A stretch of DNA of 64,000 nucleotides from Desulfospira joergensenii DSM 10085 (GTDB taxonomy: Bacteria; Desulfobacterota; Desulfobacteria; Desulfobacterales; Desulfobacteraceae). Positions 8,574 to 17,146 of this stretch are shown in pieces. The number at the start of each line of letters is the position of its first letter. The first letter of the stretch is position 1. The stretch covers positions 2,364,773-2,428,772 of the forward strand of contig NZ_ATUG01000001.1 of NCBI RefSeq assembly GCF_000420085.1. The letters run 5' to 3'. The notes beneath the pieces are model-generated. The model had not been told where the DNA came from and did not search any database. It saw nothing but the letters and a program-made list of their open reading frames with translations. Made by a program: the position numbers and the translations under genes.

Positions 8574-9689
8574 CTAGCCCTCTTCAGCGACCACCCGGTT
8601 CCGTCCCCTGTTTTTGGCCCGGTACATCCGCTCATCTGCCTTGGAAATCATGCTTTCCTTTTTATCCGAGGGTTTAGGAATCCCCACGACTACTCCCAGG
8701 CTGACCGTGGTTTGAATCTGTTCGGATTCATACTCAAGGATGGTTTTTTCCATTTCTTTTCTCAGGTTCTCGGCCAGATCCAAAACCGTTTCAGTGGATA
8801 CATCTGAAATCAGGACCACAAACTCCTCGCCCCCGTAACGGACAAGGACATCTGTTCTGCGCTTAAAAACCTTCTTAAGGATCCTGGCCGTGAGTTTTAA
8901 ATATTCGTCTCCTGCCATATGGCCGAAACGATCATTTACCTGCTTGAATTTATCGATATCGCAGAGAAGCACGGCGATCCGGGTCTGATTTCTGACCGCC
9001 TGCCTCCACTCAATTTCAAATGCCGTTTCAAAATACCTTCGGTTATAGAGCCCGGTCAGACCGTCCATGTGGCTGATCTTTTCAAGCTCCCTGGTTTTCT
9101 GCTCCAGAAGAGATTCAATTTCCAGGGCCTTCCAATATTCCCCGTTAATCCGGGCGGCCAGAAAAACCAGATAGGAACAAAAGACCATGCACAGCCCGGC
9201 AAGGGGCAGATAAACGCCCTTGACGGCCATGAAAAGGGTCCCGGGCAGCAGAATAAAAGCGTTAAAGGAGATTGACAGCCAAAGTAACGGGGCATATGCC
9301 ACCACTCCGCCGGAGCAGATCCCGATGGTGCAGATGAGCATGAGAAGCTGGGTATTTTGCTCTCCTTCCTGACCCAGCAGTCTTGCAAACCCCAGACCCC
9401 AGATCAAGGAGTTTAAAACAATGCTGCCCGCAAAGATTATAAAGTCAAGCCGTTTGAACCGGGGCGGGACATGGTCGCTGACCAGATAATGAACAAGCCT
9501 GAACAGGCAGATCAAGATGACGATACCCAGAAACAGCCTGGAAAAAGACGGGTCCCTGAAATAGTATCCATCGGGAAAAATCACGCCCACCAATGCAACG
9601 AGATAGTAAATCATCCCCAGGTAGGACCGCTTTTTCAGATCCAGTATCACCCTTGAATTCAGGGCTGGCCGCTTTTGCCTAATCTCCAT
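8574..9689 (-). CDS. membrane-bound diguanylate cyclase (GGDEF)
   Basis: 371 aa from the ATG at 9689, which has AAGGAG at ideal distance; an ATG 27 bases further up has none. The N-terminal ~190 residues contain five or six hydrophobic membrane segments, then a short coiled linker (ESLLEQKTRELEKISHMDGL) and a full GGDEF domain with DIDKFKQVNDRFGHMAGD and the active-site GGEEF. RRTD lies five residues before GGEEF, which is the RxxD inhibitory site, so product inhibition by c-di-GMP is expected. It would condense two GTP into c-di-GMP at the inner membrane. The sensed signal is unknown; no EAL domain is present. Confidence 0.9.
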   Translation of the reverse strand: MEIRQKRPALNSRVILDLKKRSYLGMIYYLVALVGVIFPDGYYFRDPSFSRLFLGIVILICLFRLVHYLVSDHVPPRFKRLDFIIFAGSIVLNSLIWGLGFARLLGQEGEQNTQLLMLICTIGICSGGVVAYAPLLWLSISFNAFILLPGTLFMAVKGVYLPLAGLCMVFCSYLVFLAARINGEYWKALEIESLLEQKTRELEKISHMDGLTGLYNRRYFETAFEIEWRQAVRNQTRIAVLLCDIDKFKQVNDRFGHMAGDEYLKLTARILKKVFKRRTDVLVRYGGEEFVVLISDVSTETVLDLAENLRKEMEKTILEYESEQIQTTVSLGVVVGIPKPSDKKESMISKADERMYRAKNRGRNRVVAEEG

Positions 9690-10058
9690 TTCTGCTCCTT
9701 GGAACCGCTCGAACATCAGCCGGTGCTGTCAAAACCATAGCAGAAACCAGGGAAACTTGTAAGTCGTAATTTTAGGGACCATCCGCCTGTGTCCATTTCA
9801 AAACAGAGTCCCGGAATCGCCAAACAGGAAAAAGCTGTGAAAATCCCTGCAAGATCTTGAACTCTGTTTCCTTTGGCTCCGGGATATCTATGAGTTCAAT
9901 AGAGAAGCCATCATCAGGAAGAGGATTCTTTTGGCCCGACAGTGGGAAGAATTTTCCGTCCGGCCATGCAGCACCAGGGTTTATACTAGAAAAAAATAAA
10001 CCTGGGTTTTGGAAAAAATATAAACAAAATGGATAATAACCCTAAAAAGGAGGTGTAA
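9690..10058. other. intergenic region with a hairpin upstream of a small ORF
   Basis: No gene of normal size is visible in these 369 bases. AACAGAGT and ACTCTGTT occur as a spaced inverted pair near 9803-9890. An imperfect hairpin at 9974-10006 (CCAGGGTTTAT against ATAAACCTGG) stands about 50 bases before the small ORF at 10059, and could be a leader structure or the promoter boundary of that ORF. Confidence 0.35.
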
Positions 10059-10211
10059 ATGAATATCCAAGGAATTGGACAAGCGTTTACCGCCTACCAG
10101 TCAACGGGGGTTCAGAGAAGTTCTGAATCTTCCGGCTTTGATGTGGAATCCATTATCGCCGAGGAGGACAGTAACCCGGACGGTTATCTGAGACTCAATC
10201 AACGGAGATGA
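10059..10211 (+). CDS. small protein of unknown function (50 aa)
   Basis: A 50-codon frame beginning MNIQGIGQAFTAYQ and ending RLNQRR is preceded by AAGGAGGTG, among the best ribosome-binding sites in the window, seven bases from the ATG. It stops at TGA (10209-10211) and is followed 83 bases later by a strong terminator, so a short, well-translated mRNA is plausible. The peptide is polar, with no membrane segment, signal peptide or cysteines; the C-terminal half is acidic (SIIAEEDSNPDG). I do not recognise a family. It stands alone between two minus-strand genes. Confidence 0.55.
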   Translation: MNIQGIGQAFTAYQSTGVQRSSESSGFDVESIIAEEDSNPDGYLRLNQRR

Positions 10212-10234
10212 GCTCCTCCCAAGAGTAGAGCACC

Positions 10235-10253
10235 TTGAATGATAATGATTTTC
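10235..10253. promoter_or_regulatory. Fur-box-like sequence
   Basis: TTGAATGATAATGATTTTC matches the 19-bp Fur consensus at 14 of 19 positions, including the core AATGATAAT. It lies after the small ORF and about 40 bases before a terminator, so it is not in an obvious promoter position for a protein gene; it could control a very short RNA or be a chance match. Confidence 0.35.
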
Positions 10254-10293
10254 CGGGCCTGGTTGTATAGACTTTTTTTATATCACCCACCCG

Positions 10294-10325
10294 AAAGGGG
10301 CGGTTGAGATAACCGCCCCTTTTTT
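10294..10325. terminator. bidirectional rho-independent terminator
   Basis: A 12-bp stem (10294-10305 with 10311-10322) rich in G and C has a 5-base loop, with A-runs before and T-runs after. It can terminate the small plus-strand ORF and transcripts of the P5C dehydrogenase operon arriving on the minus strand. Confidence 0.85.
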
Positions 10326-10463
10326 AAAAGCCGGGCCTTTCTGATGTTTCCACCATCCGGGTTTCCCCCACTGCTGCAAACGTCAGAAAGGTTTCAGCTC
10401 CGAGGTGCTCAGGGCTGAAGCTGTAGTTGTCTACCGCAAAGCCCTGATTATGCAAGGTTGGGT

Positions 10464-12092
10464 TTATTCGGCCATAAACGGGTATTGATAATCCATGGGC
10501 GGAACAAAGCTTTCCTTAATGGTCCGGGGAGAGGTCCACCGGATCAGGTTGAGCAGACTGCCGGCCTTGTCGTTTGTCCCGCTTTTCCGGGCTCCCCCAA
10601 AGGGCTGCTGCCCCACCACGGCCCCGGTGGGTTTGTCATTGATATAGAAGTTGCCCGCAGTATGGGTCAGCCTCTCCATCATATGATTGACAGCCGCGCG
10701 GTCCCGGGCAAAGATGGCACCGGTCAGGGCGTATATGCTGGTCCGGTCCAGGATGTCCAGGGTCTGATCCAGGTCCTGGTCCTCATAAATATAAAGGGTC
10801 AGGACCGGTCCGAAAATCTCATTCTCCATGGATTCATAGTGCGGGTCTTTGGCCAGGATGACGGTGGGTTCAATGAAATACCCCTTTGACTTGTCCCGCT
10901 TGCCTCCCAGGATCACCTCAGCCTGGTCGGAAGACTCTGCCCTTGAAATATACCCGTCAATGGAGTCAAAGGCCTTTTCATCGATCACGGCGTTGACGAA
11001 ATTGCCGAATTCCTGAACGCTGCCGGTTTTTATGGTTTTGACCTGGTTTTCCAGTTTTTTCAAGAACTCCCCGGACATGGACCGGGGCAGGTAGAGCCTG
11101 GAGCAGGCCGAGCATTTCTGGCCCTGGTATTCAAAGGCCCCCCGGATCGCGGCCGTAACCGCCGGGTCCGGTTCTCCCGAGGGATGAATGAAAATATAAT
11201 CCTTGCCCCCGGTTTCCCCCACGATCCTGGGATAGGACCGGTACTTGTCAATATTTTCCCCGGTTTTCCGCCAAAGGGTCTGGAACACCCCGGTGGAACC
11301 GGTGAAATGAATCCCGGCCAGGTCTTCATGGGAGAGGATAATCTTTCCGGTCCTTGACCCCTGACCCGGGATAAAGTTGATCACTCCGTCGGGGAGTCCT
11401 GCCTCCTTTAGGATCTCCATGATGTAAAATCCGGACAAGACTGCCGTGGATGCCGGTTTCCACACCACGGTATTCCCCATCATGGCCGGGGCCGTGCACA
11501 GGTTTCCGGCAATGGCCGTAAAGTTGAAAGGGGTCAGGGCAAAGACGAAACCTTCCAGGGGCCGGTACTCGGTCCGGTTCCAGATCCCCTTTTCAGAACG
11601 GGGCTGACCCTGGTAGATCTCTTCCATGAACTTCACGTTAAACCTCAAAAAATCAACCAGTTCGCAGGTAGCGTCAATTTCCGCCTGAAAGGCATTCTTG
11701 GACTGGCCCAGCATGGTGGCCCCATTCAGCAGGTGGGTATACTTCTGGGAAATCAGGTCTGCCGCCTTGAGAAAGATGGCTGCCCGCTCCTGCCACGGCA
11801 TGGCCTCCCAGGCCGGTTTGGCTTTCAAAGCCGCTTCTATGGCCTGGAGAATTTCAGCATCCCCGGCCTTGCTGAATCTGGCCAGAACATGATTGTGGTC
11901 ATGGGGACAGACCGCTGTCCCAATGTCGCCGGTATGGACGGCCCGGCCGTTGATGACCAGGGGAATCTTAATTTCCTCATTCATCTGCCTTTGAAGTTCA
12001 GCCTCCAGGGCCGGCCTTTCCGGACTGCCCGGCCCGAACATCTTTATTGGCTCGTTATAGGCTTCAGGCAGCCTTAATATGCTATTGTTCAT
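10464..12092 (-). CDS. pruA: delta-1-pyrroline-5-carboxylate dehydrogenase
   Basis: 542 aa. This is an aldehyde dehydrogenase of the mitochondrial/single-domain P5CDH type: GFVFALTPFNFTAIAGNL, WKPASTAVLSGFYIMEI, the NAD-site GSTGVFQTLW, catalytic glutamate in ETGGKDY and catalytic cysteine in EYQGQKCSACSR, plus the C-terminal QQPFGGARKSGTNDK typical of P5CDH. It oxidises glutamate-5-semialdehyde (from proline or ornithine) to glutamate with NAD+. It has no proline dehydrogenase domain, and no putA/prodh gene is adjacent. It starts 6 bases after the upstream dehydrogenase stops, so the two are co-transcribed and probably controlled by the divergent LysR gene. Confidence 0.92.
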   Translation of the reverse strand: MNNSILRLPEAYNEPIKMFGPGSPERPALEAELQRQMNEEIKIPLVINGRAVHTGDIGTAVCPHDHNHVLARFSKAGDAEILQAIEAALKAKPAWEAMPWQERAAIFLKAADLISQKYTHLLNGATMLGQSKNAFQAEIDATCELVDFLRFNVKFMEEIYQGQPRSEKGIWNRTEYRPLEGFVFALTPFNFTAIAGNLCTAPAMMGNTVVWKPASTAVLSGFYIMEILKEAGLPDGVINFIPGQGSRTGKIILSHEDLAGIHFTGSTGVFQTLWRKTGENIDKYRSYPRIVGETGGKDYIFIHPSGEPDPAVTAAIRGAFEYQGQKCSACSRLYLPRSMSGEFLKKLENQVKTIKTGSVQEFGNFVNAVIDEKAFDSIDGYISRAESSDQAEVILGGKRDKSKGYFIEPTVILAKDPHYESMENEIFGPVLTLYIYEDQDLDQTLDILDRTSIYALTGAIFARDRAAVNHMMERLTHTAGNFYINDKPTGAVVGQQPFGGARKSGTNDKAGSLLNLIRWTSPRTIKESFVPPMDYQYPFMAE

Positions 12093-12098
12093 AATTTA

Positions 12099-13646
12099 TT
12101 ATTCTCCGCTGATATTAAACTCTATTCCCTGGGCCAGGGGAAGATCCCTGCCCCAGTTGATGGTATTGGTCTGACGCCTCATATAGATCTTCCAGGCGTC
12201 CGACCCGGATTCCCGGCCTCCGCCGGTCTCTTTTTCGCCGCCGAATGCTCCCCCGATCTCCGCCCCGGAGGTACCGATATTCACGTTGGCAATACCGCAG
12301 TCCGATCCCATATGGGACAAAAAGGTTTCCTGATAATGGACCGAAGAGGTAAACACGGCGCTGGACAGACCCTGGGGCACGTTATTGTGGAACGCAAGGG
12401 CCTGGTCATAGGTATCGTATTCAATGATATAGAGGATGGGGGCAAAGGTCTCCTCCTGGACAACGGGATATTGATTTTCAGCCTCCACAATGGCGGGCTT
12501 TACATAGAACCCGTCTTCAAGGCCCTCCAGAGTCAGGGTGCCGCCTCCGTAAAGGATTTTACCTCCCTGTTCCTGAACCGCAGCCAGGGCGTTTTCCATG
12601 TCGGACACGGCCCGGCCGTCAATGAGGGGTCCCATGAGGGTGGACTCGTCCAGGGGATTGCCGATCTTAACCTGTTTATAGGCATTGACCAGGGCATTTA
12701 CAAATTTTTCTTTCACGGAAGAGTGGACAATGATCCGACGTGTGGAGGTGCACCGCTGGCCCGCCGTTCCCACGGCCCCGAACAGGGTGGCCCGGATGGC
12801 CATGTCCATGTCGGCGTCTTCGGTGACGATGATGGCGTTGTTGCCCCCCAGTTCCAGCAGGGTCCGGCCCAGGCGGCCTCCCACAACCTCTCCCACATGT
12901 TTTCCCATGGCCGTGGATCCCGTGGCTGAAATCAGAGGAATGCGTTTATCGTGGAGCATGGGCTCCCCCACATCTTCCCGTGACCCGATGACCAGGTTAA
13001 AAATCCCTTCAATCCCGTATTTGTCCACCACAGGTGCAATGATATTCTGAATGGCAACGGCCGTTAGCGGAGTTTTGGAACTGGGCTTAAACAATACGGC
13101 ATCCCCGCATACCCCTGCAACCAATGCATTCCAGGACCAGACCGCCACAGGAAAGTTAAAGGCCGTGATCACCCCCACGATCCCCAGGGGATGCCATTGC
13201 TCGTACATCCGGTGCATGGGGCGCTCACTGTGCATGGTCAGTCCGTAAAGCTGACGGGAAAGTCCCACGGCAAAATCGGCAATGTCGATCATCTCCTGGA
13301 CCTCGCCCAGCCCTTCCGCCTTTATTTTTCCCGCCTCCATGGCGACCAGGGTGCCCAGGGCCTCTTTTTTCTCCCTGAGAACGTCGGCAATCTCCCGTAT
13401 GATCTCTCCCCGTTTGGGGGCCGGCATCATGCGAAAGGAGGCAAAGGCGGCTGTGGCCTTTTCCATGACCGAGTCATAGGCCCGCCGGTCCGCCATGATC
13501 ACCCTGGCAATGGGCTGCCCGTCTATGGGGGAGGTGCTCACAAGCTCTTTGCCCTTGGTTTGGATCCATCCATTTGAACCGCCGGTGGTGGCGCCGAAGT
13601 TAACATCCTGAATGCCTAAAGAATCTAATACCTTGCTTTTTTCCAT
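12099..13646 (-). CDS. amaB: aldehyde dehydrogenase, ALDH7 type (aminoadipate-semialdehyde dehydrogenase-like)
   Basis: 515 aa. The full ALDH fold is present: AFNFPVAVWSWNAL, FKPSSKTPLTA, ATGSTAMGKHVGE, catalytic glutamate in LELGGNN and catalytic cysteine in GTAGQRCTSTRR. The wording of these motifs, with FNFPVAVWSWN and ELGGNNAIIV, is that of ALDH7A1/AmaB/Pcd, which oxidise alpha-aminoadipate semialdehyde in lysine breakdown. A lysine-catabolism role is inferred from family only; no lysine aminotransferase lies nearby. First gene of a two-gene unit with pruA, with GAGGTGA upstream of its ATG, divergent from lysR. Confidence 0.85.
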   Translation of the reverse strand: MEKSKVLDSLGIQDVNFGATTGGSNGWIQTKGKELVSTSPIDGQPIARVIMADRRAYDSVMEKATAAFASFRMMPAPKRGEIIREIADVLREKKEALGTLVAMEAGKIKAEGLGEVQEMIDIADFAVGLSRQLYGLTMHSERPMHRMYEQWHPLGIVGVITAFNFPVAVWSWNALVAGVCGDAVLFKPSSKTPLTAVAIQNIIAPVVDKYGIEGIFNLVIGSREDVGEPMLHDKRIPLISATGSTAMGKHVGEVVGGRLGRTLLELGGNNAIIVTEDADMDMAIRATLFGAVGTAGQRCTSTRRIIVHSSVKEKFVNALVNAYKQVKIGNPLDESTLMGPLIDGRAVSDMENALAAVQEQGGKILYGGGTLTLEGLEDGFYVKPAIVEAENQYPVVQEETFAPILYIIEYDTYDQALAFHNNVPQGLSSAVFTSSVHYQETFLSHMGSDCGIANVNIGTSGAEIGGAFGGEKETGGGRESGSDAWKIYMRRQTNTINWGRDLPLAQGIEFNISGE

Positions 13647-13717
13647 GAAATCACCTCTTTTATAAAATTATAAAATACTTTTTCCTTGTAATATACCCCC
13701 TGGTTGAGTAAAGTAAA

Positions 13718-13745
13718 ATTCATAATTTTTATGATTATCATGAAT
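13718..13745. promoter_or_regulatory. nested dyads between lysR and the dehydrogenase operon
   Basis: ATTCAT (13718-13723) mirrors ATGAAT (13740-13745), and inside it TCATAA (13720-13725) mirrors TTATGA (13729-13734) with three T between. The region is AT-rich and lies in the 113-bp divergent spacer just before the LysR start, the classic place for a LysR autoregulatory and activator site. Confidence 0.45.
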
Positions 13746-13759
13746 TGCTTTCATACTTT

Positions 13760-14656
13760 ATGGATCTATACCACCTAAAGACCTTTTTTATCCTGGCAAA
13801 GATCAAGAATTTTACCCGGGCCGCAGAAGCCCTGTTTGTCACCCAGTCCGCGGTCAGCCACGCCATTAAAAAACTGGAGACCTCCCTGGACACCCCCCTG
13901 ATCCGCCGCCGGGGAAAGACCCTTTCCCTGACCCATGCCGGCCAGGCTCTGTTCAGGTCCTGCGAAAAGATCTTCTATGAAATCGAACGGGCCGACCAGG
14001 AGATCACCCGGTTTAAAAAAGAGGCCAAACTGGGAATCCGGATCGGATCCACCGTTGAATTCGGCACCTCAATCCTGATCAATCATATCCATACCTTTCT
14101 TGAAAACCATCCGGATATCCACCTGGACTTTTATTTTTCCCATTATCTGGGAAAGCCCCTGGCCCAGGATGAGGTGGACCTGGTCGTTGACTGCCGGGAT
14201 CATGATCTGCCCAACCTGGAAAAAATATATCTTTTCCAGGAACAATACGTCACCATTGCTTCGCCTCAATTCGTGAAAGAGCATGAGATCCGTTCTCTGG
14301 ACGATCTTGAAAAGATCAATCTCCTTTCCGATGACAAGAATCTGGACTGGTGGAAAAATTTCGTCACGGCCATTCCCCGGGAAAAAAGGACCTGTCTGAA
14401 AAACGTAATCCAAATCAACCATATCCGGGGAATCATCAATGGCGCCATTTCAGGGCTGGGCATCGGATTTGTCCCCAAGTATACGGTCATCCGGGAACTT
14501 GAGGAAAAAATCCTCATCGATCCCTTTCCCGGGATCAAGCCCGGGGCCGATCATTTCAATATTTTCATTAAACGGGAAAAGCTGGAATTTAAAAAGCACA
14601 AGGCCCTTGTGGAATACCTGACCCGGATCAAGCCCTCCCAGTTCGGCGTGGGTTAG
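13760..14656 (+). CDS. LysR-family transcriptional regulator
   Basis: 298 aa from the ATG at 13760, chosen because MDLYHLKTFFILAKIKNFTRAAEALFV is the standard LysR N-terminus; five extra residues upstream would be atypical. The winged helix-turn-helix occupies residues ~1-60 (TQSAVSHAIKKLE recognition helix), and the rest is the periplasmic-binding-type effector domain. It is divergently transcribed from the ALDH7-pruA pair, so control of those dehydrogenases in response to an amino-acid-derived inducer is the simple inference. Effector unknown. Confidence 0.88.
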   Translation: MDLYHLKTFFILAKIKNFTRAAEALFVTQSAVSHAIKKLETSLDTPLIRRRGKTLSLTHAGQALFRSCEKIFYEIERADQEITRFKKEAKLGIRIGSTVEFGTSILINHIHTFLENHPDIHLDFYFSHYLGKPLAQDEVDLVVDCRDHDLPNLEKIYLFQEQYVTIASPQFVKEHEIRSLDDLEKINLLSDDKNLDWWKNFVTAIPREKRTCLKNVIQINHIRGIINGAISGLGIGFVPKYTVIRELEEKILIDPFPGIKPGADHFNIFIKREKLEFKKHKALVEYLTRIKPSQFGVG

Positions 14657-14859
14657 GCCCAAATGTGTAAAATATCTTTGCCAAACATCAATTATTACTT
14701 GACATTTGTTGAAAATCATCTATCTTAGGCGGACTGCGCTTACTATTTTAACGCACAGGTTTCAAATCACAGGTGTATATTCCCTAACAAAAAGTGAGAT
14801 TACTCCCAGCGTTGGAAACCGAATTTTTTTTATTTTTTTTATTACAGGAGAAAGCCACT

Positions 14860-15060
14860 ATGGCAAACGGCATCGTAAAATGGTTTAACGAATCAAAAGG
14901 TTTTGGATTTATCGAGCAGGAAGGCGGAAAAGATGTATTTGTGCATCATACCGGCATCAACGGAGCAGGGTTTAAATCCCTGAATGAAGGGGATCAGGTT
15001 TCATTTGATATTGAAGAAGGACAGAAAGGTCCTGCTGCAACAAATGTAACGGTTCTCTAG
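14860..15060 (+). CDS. cold-shock protein (CspA family)
   Basis: 66 aa. The complete OB-fold cold-shock domain is visible with both RNA-binding motifs, KGFGFIE (RNP1) and VFVHHT (RNP2), and it ends NVTVL. The ATG at 14860 follows CAGGAGA; upstream in-frame codons lie in a T-rich leader and are not part of the family. The ~150-base leader between lysR and this gene is consistent with the long 5' UTRs that control csp mRNA translation and stability, although no specific structure was worked out. These proteins bind single-stranded nucleic acid and melt RNA structure. A strong terminator follows. Confidence 0.93.
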   Translation: MANGIVKWFNESKGFGFIEQEGGKDVFVHHTGINGAGFKSLNEGDQVSFDIEEGQKGPAATNVTVL

Positions 15061-15122
15061 TTAGCCATTTTATCTATTTTTCAAAGCAGCCGTCGTTAGG
15101 GCTGCCCACAAAAAGATAAATC

Positions 15123-15157
15123 AAAAGCCCGGGGCAATATTGCTCCCGGGCTTTTTT
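15123..15157. terminator. terminator between the cold-shock and RRM genes
   Basis: AAAAGCCCGGG (15123-15133) pairs perfectly with CCCGGGCTTTT (15145-15155), followed by more T. A-run and T-run flanks allow it to end both the plus-strand csp gene and, in reverse, the minus-strand RRM gene that ends 30 bases away. Confidence 0.88.
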
Positions 15158-15185
15158 GTTTTGTGGATAAGGCTTTAAAAAATTC

Positions 15186-15464
15186 TTAAAATCGCCTCCG
15201 CTTAAAAGGCTTTTTTTTCTTGCCGCCGGAATCGGCAGGATTCACCTTAATGGTTTTCCCGTCAATAAATTTTTTATTCAAGGCCTTGATTGCCTGGTCC
15301 GCCTCTGAGTTGCTGGGCATTTCAACGAATCCAAACCCCTTGGACCTCCCGGTGTATCTGTCTTTTATGATTTTCGCACTTTGGACTTCGCCAAAGGCTT
15401 CAAACATTTCTCTTAGGGAAGTCTCATTCATTTGATCGGTAAAATTCCCAACATAAATATTCAT
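15186..15464 (-). CDS. small RNA-binding protein with one RRM domain
   Basis: 92 aa. A single RNA-recognition motif fills residues 1-80, with RNP2 (IYVGNF) at the start and RNP1 (KGFGFVEM) in the middle; the tail is strongly basic (KKKKPFKRRRF). Bacterial stand-alone RRM proteins of this size are common in cyanobacteria and Desulfobacterota and are often cold-induced. It converges with the cold-shock gene, and both are likely RNA chaperones. AAAGGA precedes the ATG. Confidence 0.92.
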   Translation of the reverse strand: MNIYVGNFTDQMNETSLREMFEAFGEVQSAKIIKDRYTGRSKGFGFVEMPSNSEADQAIKALNKKFIDGKTIKVNPADSGGKKKKPFKRRRF

Positions 15465-15935
15465 TCAATATCCTTTTCTCTTTAAGGACTATTTCGTAAT
15501 CCGGAATGAAATCGCAGATGAAAAAATGGAAAATCCGTTAATTTTCCCAATCACGCCGTTGTCCTGATGCTATACGCCAAACCCTTCTTCAGCCGACCAT
15601 CACGCCGTGAGCGTTCCCGTTGAAAATAAAGGAAAAATCATGGAATGATATAACAGCAGGGGCGTATCCTTTGTGCACGCACCCTGCTGATCCCTTTTGT
15701 ATAACAGGTTTGACCTGAAAACTCAAAACAAATAAAAAGCCCGGCTCTGCAAGCCTCCCATGAAACAGTTGCCGGGACCGGGATAATAAATCTTGCTCAT
15801 AAACAGGGAATCGGATAGACTCCAGGCATATTGGAAAATTTAAATTTTCTAAACGTGAATACCATTTACATGTAAGTTCAGACAGCCTTTTGGTTCGTTT
15901 ACGGAATCCTTTCTGTCTTGCACCTTCGAGGTTGT
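15465..15935. other. intergenic region without a recognised gene
   Basis: These 471 bases separate the divergent RRM and YkgJ-type genes. I see no ORF with coding character, no tRNA and no clear terminator. A GC-rich patch at about 15737-15785 (AGCCCGGCTCTGCAAGC with GTTGCCGGGACCGGG) could fold but is imperfect. Confidence 0.4.
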
Positions 15936-17135
15936 ATGAAAGAATCAGAGGGCCCGGCCGACCAGGATCTATTCAAAACCATTCTGGAAAAAATTTTTCT
16001 GGAAAAAGTATACCATGGCTTTCTCAAGGACTCGGTTCTTTCCGTAGCGGTGGAGGTCATGGAGTATGTCCAGAACATCATCCAGGACCTTGAGGAATCC
16101 GGACAGGCCCCTCAGGTTTCCTGCCGCAACGGCTGTGATTTCTGCTGTTACTCGCATATTACCATTTTGCCCATTGAGGCCCTGTTGATCTATTCCTTTG
16201 TTCAGGATCAATTCACGGATTCGGAACTTACGGTTTTAAGAGAAAAAATCAAAACCAAACACAGATTAATCCGGGGCAAAACCCTGGAAGAAAAATTTGA
16301 TCTAAAAGAAAAAACGCCCTGTATATTTTTAAGGGACGGCGCCTGCCGGATCTATCCGGTCCGCCCCTTTATCTGCCGGGCCTGGAACTCCCTTGACGCG
16401 TCGGAATGCCGGGCTGCCTTTCATGCCGATAACCTTCATGCCCGGATCGAATCCTCCTCAGCCAGAAACCATGTGTTTGAATCGGCAAGGGACCTGTTTC
16501 TGGATATAAGCCGCCAGCTTCATCTGGAAACCGACAGACTTGAACTCTCCCGGGCCGTTTCCAGGTGTCTGGAAGTATCCGGCCCCATGACTCTCTGGCT
16601 GGCCGGCCATGGGATACTCAACCCGGAACCCATTCCTGTCCCAGATAAAGCCTCCATGGGGGACGGAGGGGAAAATCAGGGCCGGAAAACTGAGAAACCC
16701 GGTTCAATAACTGAAAATCCCATGGCCCGGGAGATGGATTATGTCGATTATTTTTATCAAAAATACAGGGGCAGGGTCTCCCTGGGGGTCGGGTATCATC
16801 AGAATCTCTCTGAGATCTACCCCTTCATCTTCCAGAACGTCCATGGAAAACCCATTGGAATTGTCGCCATGGGTGCTGTTTCCAATGGGGAAAAAGCGGT
16901 TCATATCTATCACATCGGTTCCTTTGTGACCCGGCAAGGGAAAGGATCCCAAATTCTTCAGGAACTCTGCCGGAAAGCAGACTGCTTTAATATTCACCTG
17001 AGTGTCAGTCCGGTTTTCATGCCCAACGGCAAAGACCCCCATATGAATTACGGATTGTTGACGGAATGGTACGAAAAATTTGATTTCAAAGGAGAGGCCA
17101 ACCTCTTGCGAAGTCCCAGAAAAAAAACAAACTAG
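15936..17135 (+). CDS. YkgJ-type cysteine-cluster protein fused to a GNAT-like domain
   Basis: 399 aa from the ATG at 15936, which has GAGG just upstream; a TTG six codons earlier lacks one. Residues ~50-160 carry the YkgJ/CxxCxxCC zinc- or iron-chelating pattern: CRNGCDFCCYSH, later CIFLRDGACRIYPVRPFICRAW and a cysteine in SEC. Residues ~265-390 look like an acetyltransferase: IGIVAMGAVSNGEK strand, then RQGKGSQILQELCRKA resembling the acetyl-CoA loop of GNAT proteins and a C-terminal EWYEKFDFKG strand. YkgJ domains are proposed metal-binding or modification proteins; the fusion suggests a metal-dependent modification of an unknown substrate. The assignment of the second domain is by pattern only. 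Confidence 0.72.
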   Translation: MKESEGPADQDLFKTILEKIFLEKVYHGFLKDSVLSVAVEVMEYVQNIIQDLEESGQAPQVSCRNGCDFCCYSHITILPIEALLIYSFVQDQFTDSELTVLREKIKTKHRLIRGKTLEEKFDLKEKTPCIFLRDGACRIYPVRPFICRAWNSLDASECRAAFHADNLHARIESSSARNHVFESARDLFLDISRQLHLETDRLELSRAVSRCLEVSGPMTLWLAGHGILNPEPIPVPDKASMGDGGENQGRKTEKPGSITENPMAREMDYVDYFYQKYRGRVSLGVGYHQNLSEIYPFIFQNVHGKPIGIVAMGAVSNGEKAVHIYHIGSFVTRQGKGSQILQELCRKADCFNIHLSVSPVFMPNGKDPHMNYGLLTEWYEKFDFKGEANLLRSPRKKTN

Positions 17136-17146
17136 GGGGCCCGGCC

